Source: Dryas octopetala (lineage: Eukaryota > Streptophyta > Magnoliopsida > Rosales > Rosaceae). From it: DNA of 64,000 bases. A program made the position numbers and the translations under genes. The DNA lies in NCBI GenBank assembly GCA_963921425.1, contig OY992840.1:14138501-14202500 (forward strand), read 5' to 3'. Under the pieces are notes generated by a model. The model saw nothing but the letters and a program-made list of their open reading frames with translations, was not told the origin of the DNA and did no database searches. Below are positions 10,626-23,819 of this stretch, one piece after another (position 1 is the stretch's first letter; each line of letters opens with the position of its first letter).

Positions 10626-11299
10626 GTAAGCTTTCATTTCAGTTTGTTTTTACCTGTCTGATTTGCAGCTTCTGTGTATGAAAATTAGGGTTTTTGGGTT
10701 TTCTTCTGTTCTTTGAATTTAGTGTTCTATCCCCCTTTTAATCGATGATTCTTATCTATGCCAAAAAGAAAGTGTCTTTTGATGCTCAGGTTTTGAATTT
10801 GTTGGTATTGTGGTGATGGGTTATGTTCATAAAATTGATACGTTGCTTTGACTTTGAGCTCTTGCTCAAGTATTTGTTCACTATAATCTGGGTATTTAAT
10901 ATTAAAGGTTGTGCCTTTGAGCTTTTATGGTTGGATTTCTTTGATTTGTGGTTGCGAACTCCCTTGGTGTATATATCGCTGATAGTGTATCCTTCGTTAG
11001 TCTTACGATTGCTTTGTTTCTGAACTTTTTCCAAGGGAGTTCGCAACTTAAGCTCCTGGGTAACCGCTCCTAACTGTTATTAGATTTGTTGTTGAACTTG
11101 CTTAATCACTTCTATGCTGGTTTTGGTAGACCATGATGTTTAAAAAAACAGATTTTTCTGTTTTTTATTTTATTTTTTGCCCATATGAATGTGGAACATA
11201 AGTGTTAAGTTATTGGTGCAATCTGTTTTCTTTATTTTCTGTCTCTATGAATGTGTCAAATTGTCAAGTAAATTTAATACTGGTCGTTGCCAAATGCAG
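10626..11299 (+). other. 5'UTR intron of ClpC
   Basis: A 674-bp GT-AG intron, T-rich as plant leader introns are. It contains a 17-bp perfect inverted repeat (10951-10967 against 11031-11047). Its 3' part (from about 11195) is the point where homology to the upstream ClpC copy begins (about 3195). Confidence 0.55.
10951..11047. repeat. 17-bp perfect stem-loop in ClpC leader intron
   Basis: gttgcgaactcccttgg at 10951-10967 is exactly complementary to ccaagggagttcgcaac at 11031-11047, with a 63-base loop. It is not part of the larger foldback element upstream. It could be a small mobile-element relic or a transcript hairpin. Confidence 0.7.
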
Positions 11300-11311
11300 A
11301 CGGTTGGCATC

Positions 11312-14300
11312 ATGGCTAGGGTTCTGGTTCAGTCAACTAATATCCCTGGTGTTGTTGCTGGGCGAAGGCTTGGCCAATCTAAAGGATCTGGAAATGCCAA
11401 AAGGGCAGCCAAGATGATGTGTACTTTACGAGCACCTGGATTGAGAATGTCCAGTTTCTCTGGACTTCGAAGCGTTAATGCTGTAGATATTATGGCCAAG
11501 CCCGGGCAAGTGAACTTCTTATCTAAGGTGCGAGTTGCAATCTCCTCCAGGCGTCAAAGAGCTAGCAGATGTGTGCCTAAAGCCATGTTTGAACGCTTCA
11601 CCGAAAAAGCAATTAAAGTAATTATGCTTGCTCAAGAGGAAGCAAGGCGACTAGGCCACAATTTCGTGGGAACCGAACAGATTCTATTGGGTCTTATTGG
11701 TGAAGGAACTGGTATTGCTGCGAAGGTTCTAAAATCAATGGGAATCAATCTCAAAGATGCACGGGTTGAAGTGGAAAAGATAATTGGAAGGGGTAGTGGA
11801 TTTGTTGCCGTTGAAATTCCATTCACTCCTCGTGCAAAGCGAGTTTTGGAGCTGTCACTGGAGGAAGCTCGCCAACTTGGTACATTTCTTTCTCTTTCTC
11901 CTGCTCTCGAATAAGAAGCATCCATTTTTTAATTTAAGGGAATCCTACTTATATTCTCTGGGTCTTTCTGGTAATTTTGATGTGTAAGCCCTCACTTAAA
12001 GTAGGTACAGCAAGGTAAATGGACTGTATGGTATCCAACATAATCCTTGTGGAGTCGACCAACATTTTAATTGCACCACCTTGTGGGGTCCTTACATGAA
12101 ATTGAAGACAAAAGTAGGTCATTAAAGGAAATATTGATGTATTTGAATTAAAATTAGTAGCATGGATTTGGTTGACTGCGGCAGAACTAATTCAATCCCT
12201 GTTAAATCAATTGTCTATTCGTGTTTCTTTCCTATATAAATCTGAGTTTCTTGATCACCCCTTTTTATCTTTATGCAAATTGGTAAGCATTTGCTTATTC
12301 CTATAAAGAAAAAAAAGTGGTTGCTTCTCTGGGTGAACTGAATAGACCATAAATGATTTATATTCATGTTTTTGGGTTAACTGAATAGACCATAAATGAT
12401 TTATTTTCATTTTAGGCCATAACTATATTGGATCTGAGCACTTGCTTCTGGGACTGCTTCGGGAGGGCGAGGGAGTAGCAGCTCGTGTTCTTGAGAATTT
12501 AGGTGCCGACCCTAGTAACATTCGCACACAGGCAAGATAGCATCCTTATTTAGTTATATTTCTTTTAAAGAAATTCATTATAAGAAAGTAACCATGAAAA
12601 ACTTTCGTGGTACATGCAGGTTATTCGTATGGTGGGTGAGAGCACAGAAGCTGTTGGTGCTGGTGTTGGAGGAAGCAGCAGTGGCAATAAGATGCCGACT
12701 CTAGAGGAGTATGGTACCAATTTGACTAAGCTAGCAGAAGAGGTAGGTTGACACTTCATTTTTTTATTTTTTGAATCTTTTATGCCAGTTGTAGAATGTG
12801 CTGCTTTTTTGTGTAAAGGCTTCTTACTTAAGATATTTTTCTTGCATTCTCAGGGTAAGTTGGATCCTGTTGTTGGAAGACAACCGCAAATAGAACGTGT
12901 TGTCCAAATTTTGGGTAGGCGGACTAAGAACAATCCCTGCCTCATTGGAGAACCTGGTGTTGGGAAGACTGCAATTGCGGAAGGACTTGCTCAACGGATT
13001 TCAACTGGTGATGTCCCTGAAACAATAGAGGGAAAGAAGGTGTGTGTGAGTTTATTTATAATGTAACATTGTGTGTGTGGGCGCAAAGGCTAGGCGCAAT
13101 ATGTTCAACTCTTGGGTTTTCTTTGATTCTGTTTATATTATCCTTTAATACCTTGGAAAGCAATGTAATGAATTATGTCACTTTTTATTTTTAGGTTATT
13201 ACTCTCGATATGGGTCTCCTTGTTGCTGGTACAAAGTACCGTGGAGAGTTTGAGGAAAGATTAAAGAAGCTAATGGAGGAAATCAAACAAAGTGATGAGA
13301 TCATTTTATTTATTGATGAAGTGCACACTTTAATTGGAGCAGGAGCAGCAGAAGGGGCAATTGATGCCGCAAATATATTAAAACCAGCTCTTGCAAGAGG
13401 TGAACTGCAGGTAATTTTTTCAGTATGATGTATGGACAGAAAGAACATAACCATTGTTTCTTTTTTTGTTATGTACTGAATCAAGTGTGCTGTTTTATTA
13501 TATATATGAATCTCTTTGTTAACTAGATGTCTGGGGGTTGAGATTATGTTCTTGTCATGGGCTCTTTGTTTTCCTGATTTTGAGAAGATCATGGAATTCC
13601 TGATGATCCTTTTTTTGGGTCATAGAATTCCTGATGGTTTAGGAATTATGTGCTTGTTACATTATAGTAGTTTACTGAGGCTTGCATATTGCTTTCAAAT
13701 AGTAAGTTTTATCTCTATTGCTGCAGTGCATTGGGGCCACAACACTAGATGAATACAGAAAGCACATTGAGAAAGACCCAGCCTTGGAAAGACGATTTCA
13801 ACCAGTCAAAGTTCCTGAACCAACTGTGGACGAAACCATACAGATTTTGAGAGGGCTTCGAGAGCGGTATGAGATTCACCACAAGCTCCGCTATACTGAT
13901 GAAGCCCTGGTATCGGCTGCACAGCTATCATACCAGTACATCAGGTAGGTTGCCCTCTATATGCCTCAATTTTGCATCCCTACTTCTATGTAAAGTTGCT
14001 TTTCATTGCTTTACATCGAGTATGCATGGCATGCCTATTTTGTACTGATTTGAAGAATAAATCAGTGGAAATTTATTGATCGAAAGAATAATTACAGTGT
14101 GCATCCTGTTGTGGATGAATTGTGTAGCTAAAGTGAAGAACTTTATGTGTATGAATGCCAAATTCAGTGATAAGTGCACTTTTGATTGTATAAACATTGT
14201 TGTCTAACAGGAAGTTTAGCTTCCTTGAATAGTGATCGGCATCTTAAGTATTCATTTAGTATCTTTATGGCGATTTTTTTACTCCCATTTTTTGGTTTGT

Positions 14301-16150
14301 TTGTTTTTACTGGTGCTAGCTACTTCTTCCTTTCCCTATGGATATACAATTGAATTGTTTTGTTCTAATTGATAATTGTGTATACTTACAGTGATCGCTT
14401 TCTGCCTGATAAAGCAATTGACTTGATTGATGAAGCTGGTTCTCGTGTTCGGCTTCGTCATGCACAGGTATGACCTCACTTTTTCATTCAGACAGCCAGT
14501 TTTTTTTATTGTTGGGCTTTTTTGAGTTGATGGGGAGCATGTTATATGTTCTTTGCAGCTACCTGAAGAAGCAAGAGAGCTTGAGAAAGAACTGAGGCAG
14601 ATCACTAAGGAGAAGAATGAAGCTGTTCGAAGCCAAGACTTTGAGAAGGTACAAATTTATGCTGCTAACTGTGCTTTGCATTACTATGCATGCTGGAATT
14701 CTAAATGACATGTTTCCATTATTTCCATGATGATGAACCAGATAGAGCCATTGTGAAAAAACAAAATCATTTTAGGGATTTTAAACATACTGAATCAATA
14801 GAAGTTGCTACTAGCAATATCTATAAGCTTTCAAGTGGTTTTTAGAGTAAAATCATATCAGAATTTTTGAGTTTCTAATTGTAAATTTATAATGTCAAAT
14901 ATTGTTACCTGTTAATCTGTGGCTTGAAAAAGCTTTCATCGGTTAAGCTGATAATATAAGTTCTTGGACAGGCTGGCGAATTACGTGACAGAGAAATGGA
15001 CCTTAAGGCTCAGATCTCAGCTGTTGTTGACAAAGGCAAGGAGATGAGCAAGGCGGAGAGTGAGGCAGGGGATGTAGGTCCTCTTGTGACTGAAGTCGAT
15101 ATTCAACATATTGTGTCCTCCTGGACTGGAATTCCAGTTGAGAAGGTGTCAACTGATGAATCGGATCGCCTCCTCAAGATGGAAGAGTCCCTTCATAAGC
15201 GGGTTATTGGTCAGGATGAAGCAGTCAAGGCTATTAGTCGTGCTATTCGCCGAGCTCGTGTTGGACTGAAGAATCCTAATCGTCCAATTGCCAGTTTCAT
15301 CTTTTCTGGTCCAACTGGTGTTGGAAAATCTGAGCTGGCAAAAGCTTTGGCTGCTTACTACTTTGGCTCTGAAGAAGCCATGATTCGGCTTGATATGAGT
15401 GAGTTCATGGAAAGGCACACAGTTTCCAAGCTCATTGGTTCTCCCCCTGGTTATGTTGGTTACACTGAGGGAGGTCAGCTGACTGAAGCTGTTCGACGTC
15501 GTCCTTACACTGTGGTGCTTTTTGATGAGATTGAGAAGGCTCATCCTGATGTCTTCAACATGATGCTTCAAATACTTGAGGATGGAAGATTGACCGACAG
15601 CAAAGGTAGAACTGTGGATTTCAAGAATACACTTCTGATCATGACATCTAATGTTGGAAGCAGTGTTATTGAGAAAGGAGGCCGGAGAATAGGATTTGAC
15701 CTTGATTATGATGAGAAGGATAGCAGTTACAACCGAATAAAGAGCTTGGTGACAGAGGAACTGAAACAGTACTTTAGACCAGAGTTCTTAAATAGGTTGG
15801 ATGAAATGATTGTTTTCCGGCAGCTCACTAAGCTGGAGGTCAAGGATATAGCAGATATAATGCTGAAGGAGGTTTTCGAGAGGCTGAAGACTAAAGAGAT
15901 AGAGCTTCAAGTGACAGAGAGGTTTAGGGATAGAGTGGTTGACGAAGGATATAACCCAAGCTATGGAGCAAGGCCTCTAAGAAGAGCCATAATGAGACTT
16001 TTGGAGGACAGCATGGCTGAGAAGATGCTTGCAAGGGAGATCAAAGAGGGCGACTCAGTTATCGTGGATGTTGATTCTGATGGCAATGTGACCGTGCTCA
16101 ATGGTAGCAGTGGTTCTCCCGAGTCTTTGCCAGAGGCAATTCCCGTTTGA
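11312..16150 (+). CDS. CLPC: chloroplast ATP-dependent chaperone ClpC (Hsp93), intact copy
   Basis: Stromal AAA+ chaperone that unfolds substrates for the ClpPR protease and takes part in protein import at the inner envelope. Exons: 11312-11879, 12416-12531, 12620-12742, 12854-13039, 13195-13410, 13727-13944, 14392-14467, 14559-14648, 14972-16150; 923 aa, the usual length. The order is a Ser/Arg-rich transit peptide (about 1-90), two Clp-N repeats, AAA1 ([17 protein letters not shown]), the UVR/M domain ([13 protein letters not shown]), and AAA2 ([18 protein letters not shown]; pore GYVG) with the ClpP-docking IGF. Start choice: MARVLVQST is the family start; an upstream in-frame ATG (11189) lies in the leader intron. 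The second coding intron is GC-AG (cacacag|gcaag). A polyadenylation signal AATAAA lies at 16437-16442. The name follows strong similarity to ClpC1/ClpC2; which orthologue cannot be decided here. Confidence 0.97.
12532..12619 (+). other. GC-AG intron of ClpC
   Basis: The donor reads cacacag|gcaag and the acceptor catgcag|gtt. No GT lies near the exon edge that would keep the reading frame NIRTQVIRM. The upstream paralogue uses the same non-canonical donor (intron 4848-4935). The strong CAG|GCAAG context is typical of functional GC donors. Confidence 0.85.
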
Positions 16151-17095
16151 ATCTTAACAATATAGCCACTTTTGTTAACCTTTTGCCAATATGTCTGTAT
16201 TTTTTATTTTTTTTTCGTTTGAACTTTTTTATTATTGGTAGTCTGTTGTTTTCTTAAAGTAATAGTTGGTAGCGGTAATTGAAAGCTGCTTTTTTAATGG
16301 TTGACTTGATTATTCAAGGCTGTACCAGTTATATAGAAGAATAGCATGCATTTTTCATTCGCAAAATACTAGGTTCAGTTTTTTCTTTTACATAGCTTGT
16401 CTGGTAAAACTGGTTTTGGGAATTCTGGTTTTTTATAATAAAAGAATTGTCTTGCTTCACTCCTCAATTCTATCCGTTGTGATGTTGAGTTATAATGTTC
16501 TATGACTGTGATGTTAAATAATGATAGCAGGTCATATTTCACGTGAATTATTAACAGGTGACTGAAGTCTTTATATTATAAGGTAAAAGTTGTTGATATT
16601 CATTTCTTAAGGTAGCAATCCTCTTAACGAGTTTGTTGAATCAGACCAGCCTACACTCAAAGTTCAGTCAATGATTGAGCCTACACTCAAAATTCAGTTA
16701 AAAATTGCGTATTCAAGCATGTACCAACTATTAGTTTAGTGTTATTTCTTCACAATACGGAAGTATGTACACATGAAAAGCAGGGTATGGGCCGTATGGC
16801 CGATAACTTACATTGGGAATTCATCCCATAATTCACTGGGACTATACATACAGTACCTTTGGATATGCTAGCCGCTGGGTCGAATTCGATGATACAAATA
16901 CTACTTCTATGGAACTTGAAACCCAGATATATATAAACCCCACCACCACTCCCAAATACTGAGCTAAAGCTCCATTACAAGAGTCTTCAACAATGTTTCT
17001 GTAGATATCTACAAGAACGACTGCTATATTATGCAACCAAGGGTCCTTACTTTCCAAAAACACCTTATGGAAATTAATAAGAAGCTTGAGAATCC
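16151..17095. other. 3' region between convergent ClpC and PHS1
   Basis: Holds the ClpC 3'UTR, with AATAAA at 16437-16442, and, reading on the minus strand, the PHS1 3'UTR. The two genes are tail to tail. A short direct repeat ('gagcctacactcaaa(g/a)ttcagt') occurs near 16649 and 16677. No other gene is seen. Confidence 0.5.
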
Positions 17096-18439
17096 TTAAT
17101 CTTCCACATCTGAATGAGACCTCTGTGTAGGGCTGACGCTTCCACCTCGACTAATTTTTAGTGCTGTCAAAACCTTTTGTATTTCCATTGTCATTGCACT
17201 ATCTACACTACCTGATGATAGTTTCTTGTGTGATTTCTGCAAATGAAGCTTAAGCGAGCTGCTACTCAAACCTGCATTCACCCCACAGATTGGGCAAACT
17301 TTCATCATTGGCTTCCTCTGTTGCCACTCCATGGAAACTTTCCCACGCAGTTTCTTATCCAGATCTAATAGGATCTTTGCAAACCCATCATTGGGTTGTG
17401 CACGGCGATGAACTCGCTTTAGAGCATTCCAAGCTTCTAATAGAGTGGAATTCCTGCACCACAAGAAGAAGATTATTTAACAAAGCATTTCTCAAAGTAA
17501 TCTTGTTGAAATCACAATTCACGGACACAGGTCTATGAGGATGTTCCATATCAGTATATACGTTCAACAATGTATATTGCAGTTTTTACTTACTTTCTGA
17601 GCATTAGGTATGCAAGCACTAGCGTGGCACTTCTACTTCTCCCCTCAAAGCAATGAACCAGAACCTTCCCTCCTATTTGTTCAACATGATCAATAAAATG
17701 GAAAGCTTCATCAAAGATACTGCTGATGTTTGAATCTTCATTGTCACATATCTGTTCAAAGGGGGCAGATAGCATATAATCAGGACAATGCAGGTGCCAG
17801 AAATCCAACGAAGACAAAAAATACATGCAGATTTGGTGATCCAAATCCAACAAAGCCTTTCATCTTACTAAAGATACTTGGAGATAGCATATATATTTAC
17901 ACACACACACACAGAGACAGAGAGAGAGAGAGAGATTTCAGTATGTGCACATGTTTCCGGGAGCAAAGATATTATGAGATAACCTTCACATGGGCTTATT
18001 TGGATGTGGATGTGGACATAAGCAAAATAATTCCCTACATGAAGTGAACCAACAATGGGAATAACAGTTGAGAAAGAGAACTTACTGAGAAATTTTTATA
18101 CTCAAATAGATCAGGAAACTGAGAATCTGCCTGTCCAATTTCATTGGAACACAAACACAATATGTGAGTAATTCCTAAGCGTTGCAGTGTGAATACAGAT
18201 CGTGCAGCCAGGGCCCCGCCAATGAACAGGATACTTGTGATGGAAGATGGCCTCTCTGTACTTGCAGCCTCAGATATCAAGGCAATCCTCTCAAGAATAT
18301 GTTCAAGTCTGACCTGTCATAGAGAAAATGTTTAAAAAAGAAGAAAGGAAAGTAAAAAAAAAAAAAAAGGTGGGGCAAGCTTTTCTCAGAAATATGTCCC
18401 CCTAAATAGTGGAATAGAATTATAATATATTTTAAATTT

Positions 18440-18490
<51 letters not shown>

Positions 18491-21400
18491 AATAAAAATA
18501 TTACCTTTAATTCATAGGCATCAACAACACTGTTATTGTCACTACCCTCAAAAAACCCAGCATTAAAATTGTTCTCGTTGCAGAGTTTGACAGCTTCGGT
18601 CTTTAGCATTTCATTCCACTGTTCCAATTCTTTGCTTGATTCAGCATCGACCTGAGCATTACAATATTGAAGTTTTTTTTTATTTTTTTTTTCTTATAAA
18701 AACATTGTATTAACAAAGGACTTTCTGTTCCACATAGCATGAACTTTATTCCCCAACTCATCATGATTATCTAAATATTCATCTCCTACATGTTTGACTG
18801 ATATACATGCAACTAGAATATCTAGTACAGTATCATGAGAAGAAAGCAGCTCCAGAATCAACATATAATTTCCCTTGTTTGAAACAAATGTTAGGAAAAT
18901 TAATCACGTCACCTATCATAACAGATAATATATGCCCACAGATCAACATCACAAAGCATAGCATGTATTTTTGAGACAGAAGACACTGCTTAGTCAATTT
19001 CATTCGTGATTCTACGCTACACCATAGAAATTATCTGCATTTTATAATATCCGAACCATTACACAATTTGGTTAATATTCAAAACATATCCCAGAATGAA
19101 AAGTAGTCCCAGTTTCTCTGACAACACGCAATATGAATAGCATACCATTGACTATTAATCATATCGGTAGATGAATTCAATGATGAAAACTTCCCAACTC
19201 ATTTTAGACATCATGAAGTAATAAGAAAGTTCAGTTTTCCTTGAGTAAACTTCCAAACCTTGGCATATTTATGGAAGTCCCGGAGCTTTGCTGTCAAACG
19301 CAGACCCACACTCCCTTTATAGCACTTCCCCGGCCAACTATCCCGTGACATGGGAGAGCTGGAGTCTGAGCTTTCTTTATTTCCTGAAGATGAAGCCCTT
19401 ATAGCAGTTCTCTGCAATTCAGAATCACTAAAATCTGGATGGTTCTCATTAACAAGCTGTTCCTTACTTGGTGGAGGAGAAGAACAACGAATACTTACAC
19501 CAGCATGTAAGGGCGACTCAGGAACTACCAAATCCTCTTTGTCGGACTCCCCTGAGTATATTTTATCTATAATATTAAAAAATGCTCGTAATAAGTTATC
19601 CAGTTTTTGGTGAAGTGTGAGTAAGAATATATGAAATCCCTGCAGATCCCTAAGAGCAGCTTTGAATCCACTACGGAATTCTTGAACAACCGAAGTCATT
19701 TCAATCACCCGTGTATCAGAAGCATTGGCAACTTGTAAGGGAAGACGTCCTAATTTTCCTCCTGTTATGTCATGTAACAGATTAGAGGAGTATTCAGAAC
19801 TGTTGAGTAGTAACTCAACCAACTTAGGATAAAATTCCTGGTCATTTGCACGTTTTCCAGCAGGAGGTCGACGAGGAACACCGGAATCAATAGCCACAAT
19901 CTGAAAATCAGAAAACATTGATTCATCTGATAGTTGACTCTTTAAACTCATCTGACTAGATCTTGGCGACTCCATAATATCTGAAAGATCAGAGGTCTGA
20001 GATACCAATCCTGAATTATGAGCACCCAATCTGCTATCTACTGAAGTTGCCCTTCTATCCTTTTGAAGAGCTTTGATCACTCTTGGTCTGTATCGCTTGA
20101 TAGCAGAGTCATAGGCTTCCTCAAATCTGTCCATATTTGCAAAGGCCATTTTGTCAGCCAACAACAAATTTGCAGAATTTCCCCGCCATCTGAGCTCACG
20201 GCAAGGAAGCCTATCTTCATTTCTGATAACAAGGTCCAACATCAAGATCCTACCAAGAGCAGCTGCTATTTTTTCTGCAGTTTCCCTTGACTCAAATGCA
20301 GTTGAGTTTTCTAGTAAAGGAGACCCGTGAACATAGCTGCAAAAATGAAATCTTTGGTCTTCATACCATATAAAAGATCTAGTTATCTACTGGGAATCAT
20401 TTTCTAGTGCTCACATCATGGAACATCATGCATCCTTATTTAATTGCTATTATAAATATACAGGAATGGGGACCAGAGAGTATGATCTAGAAAACCAAGG
20501 GCATATGTTAACTGTATGTGTAATGGCCCCAGAAAACAACACAAAGTCACAAACATTTTTCCATGGCTCTAACTAGTCATGTGCATGCTAGGTAACAGTC
20601 TCATGGAATCTATGGAAAATTGGAAATGCTTGATCAAATGACCCTGAACTCTTCAACAACAGTGCATTGGGTAAATAAGCTCAGGCAAAATACGTTATCA
20701 TCTATGCAGACCAATATATAGTAGAATAAAGTTAAAAAGCTATTATATTACTTGACTTGTCTATCCCTTTATCAACAAAAAGTTGCACTAGATGGTGAAT
20801 GAAGCACAAATATTTCATACTGCAGCATTAACACCTCAGTTACGTAAAAAAATAGAAACATTAAGGTTGTAGTTAGACCTCACCTCATGAGCAAAAGGCA
20901 TCGGCTAAGTTCAAGAGCTTCCAAAAGTTCTGAACATGTCATTTCCCCACCTTCATCTCCTTCTGAACATGCTGCCTCTCTTGCTTTCTCTGCAGCTTCC
21001 TTCATCTGAAGCCACTCCGGACTAGGATTATGAATGACTCTGGCCTGCAATATCCAACAGAATAAATCAGTAAAAGAAAACACAAATTACACAGAGAATA
21101 CTGATTATGGTGAATATAATATGATTGCAGGAGTGACAAGGAACAACCTGTGGAGTTCGAATTCCAAGCCACTTTGCAAATTCATAACCAAGACGTTCAG
21201 ATTGTGTGGCCATCCTTGAAGATGATATCTTTATGACAGCTGCTGCTTCCTTAGGAAAAGCATCATCATTCCCCGGCTGGTTGAATAGGGCAAAGAAGAC
21301 AACTCCCCCTGAATTCACAGTGACCTATATGCACACAACGAAAGAGAAGATGAGGCAGCAGATAAGAATATAAATAATAATGCACATATTTCTTCTCTGA

Positions 21401-22372
21401 TTCAATCCAGTAAACGGAACATGATGTTCTATATACTATAGTTAAAAGAGATTACACACCTCAAGAGCCTTATTCATTTCATCCTCAGAATTTTCATTGC
21501 TACTACTATGTTCAGTGTGGTGAAGTGAAGAAAGCCAATCCCAGGAAAAAGAACTTGACTCAATGTCCAATATAGCAGCTTTACCAAGTCTCTCCCAGAG
21601 ATTGACTTCTGTGGTTTGCTCAGAAGGCAGAGGACCTTTCCAGTCATCAATAGATTCTCCTGCACTGAATGGCAACCAAGATGACTACCACGCAAAATCA
21701 GAAATTTCATTCTATAGAGGTTGTTACTATGCATTTCAATGCATGTAAACACAAATTATTATGTCATGGTTTTTTATCTCACTATTACATGTAGCACTTC
21801 ATAGTCCATACTCATACATAGTATTCCAAGAGTTTGTGAGTAGAAGGTTACTTATTGAGGGCAGAAATAATGGACACAGGTACTTCTATCCTCAAGTGAT
21901 ACGTAAAAAATCCAAAATCACCTTTTAATGATGCACTCACTTAGACAAAATACTCACAAGACTTGCAAATCTATGTCCATTATCAAATTATCACACAAAA
22001 GTTGACCAACAACAAAATTCTAATGATAAAGAAGGGAAACACATAAGATAACAAAATTGAAACAAACCTAGAAGGCATGGTGTCAAGCCTTGTAGGGCGG
22101 TAAGGGAAGCCAGATGAGTGATATTTGGCACTACGTTTACGGACCAACTCCAGCCATTGCGTGATCCTATACGCCGGCCCTGATGCAATGTCGCCCAACA
22201 TATACAAGACCTGCATTCCCAATACAACCCCAACTAAATTTAATTTCATCTTTGTTTCTCTAAACTTCAGTCACTATCTTTGTTTCATCTATGGAAAATT
22301 TATATTACAACACCAGCATTCCAAGAATGCTAACTATACAAATATGATTCCCATTTGCTCTTTCCTCTTTCT

Positions 22373-22428
<56 letters not shown>

Positions 22429-22841
22429 AAACAAAAGCGTTATCATTACCTGCTTCTGGTAAATGCATATAAAAGTTACTAACCCGGGAAGTAACAGTGA
22501 GAGGCAAAGGAGCCTCAAGCTCGTCAGATCCGGGGTACAAGTCTTCCTCTTTGCCCTGCAATTCCAGCATATAAACAGCAAGAAGATATCAGAAAACACA
22601 ATTTGTTTTATTTTTTAAAGAAATCCCAAAAAAGAATTGCCACATTTATGCAATGAGCTGAAAACCCAGATCCCAAAAGACCCCAAATATATGAATCCAA
22701 TGTGAATTAAGTCAATTAACCAATAGAGAATGAGATTTAATAATTTAAAAGAAAATAAAAAAGATTAAAGAGAATGAAGGGGAATACCTGGACCTGCAGG
22801 GGGTTGATGATTGCAGGCTCCCGCTTTTGCTCTTTTGCCAT
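17096..22841 (-). CDS. PHS1: PHS1: tubulin kinase / dual-specificity phosphatase
   Basis: PROPYZAMIDE-HYPERSENSITIVE 1, which controls cortical microtubules; the family's actin-fragmin-kinase-like domain phosphorylates alpha-tubulin and its phosphatase domain restrains it. Exons on the minus strand: 22841-22788, 22555-22484, 22210-22068, 21664-21460, 21324-21148, 21044-20884, 20336-19259, 18651-18505, 18313-18086, 17751-17594, 17453-17096; 926 aa, close to Arabidopsis PHS1. The kinase-like part (about 160-350) includes AAAVIKIS and [11 protein letters not shown]. The phosphatase signature [11 protein letters not shown] puts the catalytic Cys near residue 789. A basic cluster LVRKRSAKY near residues 64-72 matches the MAPK-docking area. 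The C-terminal tail is Leu-rich near its end (KVLTALKI), possibly an export signal. Start MAKEQKREP is the only suitable ATG. Intron 2 holds a 50-base T run. Confidence 0.96.
18442..18487. repeat. (GA)n microsatellite in PHS1 intron
   Basis: A pure GA/AG run of about 46 bases in the intron between exons 8 and 9 of PHS1, seen directly. Confidence 0.95.
22375..22424. repeat. 50-base T run in PHS1 intron
   Basis: A homopolymer of about 50 T inside the second intron of PHS1. On the gene strand it is poly-A, so it could be the tail of a retroposed fragment, but no flanking duplication was recognised. The length may be affected by assembly. Confidence 0.9.
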
Positions 22842-23433
22842 AATGTTTATTTTTGGGTATTGGTTTTCTTTAGAAAAAATAATGGGAGGGTAGTAGGTAC
22901 CACTCTGTGTCTGTCCTTGGATTCAGTTGGAGAGAGAGAGAGAGAAAACTGGCACGGGCTAAGTATAAACTCGACAAACAAAAGCAGTTCGCTTTTTTAA
23001 GGACTGAGTACGAGATAGTTGAAGTTGGCGCCTTTTCAGGGTTGCCGACTTGCTGTGCTCAAACTATACGGTGTACTGTGTACAAACAACTATGGCTTAA
23101 AACTAGTGGTGGGCTAGTAGAGGAAGGCAAGTGGGTCGATCTTTTTGGCTTAAAACTGTTTATAAAATGTGGGAAATGGAGGTTTTACTGGTTTGGTCTG
23201 CAACTGTAGTGAGATGGGGCTTTGGGAATTGGTTGTTGTTAGTTATCGTTGTTGCTTCAAAGCTATGATGAGGATTACGCACTCTTTTGCTTTGTTTTTT
23301 TTTTTTTTTTGGCCAAGACTCTTTTGCTTTGTTTAATCAGACTATGCATGCAGTGGGTCATACGGTAATGGGTTTATATTTACATTACAGTACTATAGCA
23401 TAATGCATGAGACCCACCGACTGTTTAATTTAA
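22842..23433. other. PHS1 upstream region
   Basis: The promoter and leader of PHS1 (read on the minus strand), with a short GA run near 22930-22945 and a T run near 23297-23312. No separate gene is supported. Confidence 0.4.
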
Positions 23434-23443
23434 TTTAATTATA

Positions 23444-23809
23444 GAGTTAATTACACTTACACCCCTTGAGGTTTATCGTCTTTTCATATACATCCCATGT
23501 AGTTTCAATAATTACACATACACCCCCTGAGGTTTCAAAACTGTTGCATATAACCCTCTATAGTGAGACAAAAAATGATGAGAAATTATGTAAAAGGCAT
23601 ACTAAGGGATAAAATGGCCTAATAAGATTACTTAAGGTGTAAGGTCCAACCTCAATACAAATTTTTTTTTTGTTTATTTATTTTTTTCTCTTGTATGGGG
23701 TTATATGCAACCGTTTTGAAATCTCATGGGATGTATGTGTAATTATTGAAACCTCAGAGGTGTATGTGAAAAGACGATAAATCTCATGGGGTGTAAGTGT
23801 AATTAACTC
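23444..23809. mobile_element. Mutator-like MITE, copy 1
   Basis: A 366-bp element with long terminal inverted repeats (gagttaattacacttacaccc and complement, continuing through 'tttatcgtcttttcatatac'). It is flanked by a perfect 10-bp direct repeat, tttaattata, at 23434-23443 and 23810-23819. A 9-10-bp duplication is the Mutator/MULE signature. It is non-coding. A second member is at 56461-56822. Confidence 0.88.
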
Positions 23810-23819
23810 TTTAATTATA

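Noticed and set aside
10786..11046. Overlapping frames on both strands in the ClpC leader intron
   Set aside because: They lie in an intron, and the sequence is hydrophobic T-rich translation without any domain.
22334..22570. Minus-strand frame ending in poly-lysine next to PHS1 exon 2
   Set aside because: It is exon 2 read through into its intron across the 50-base T run.
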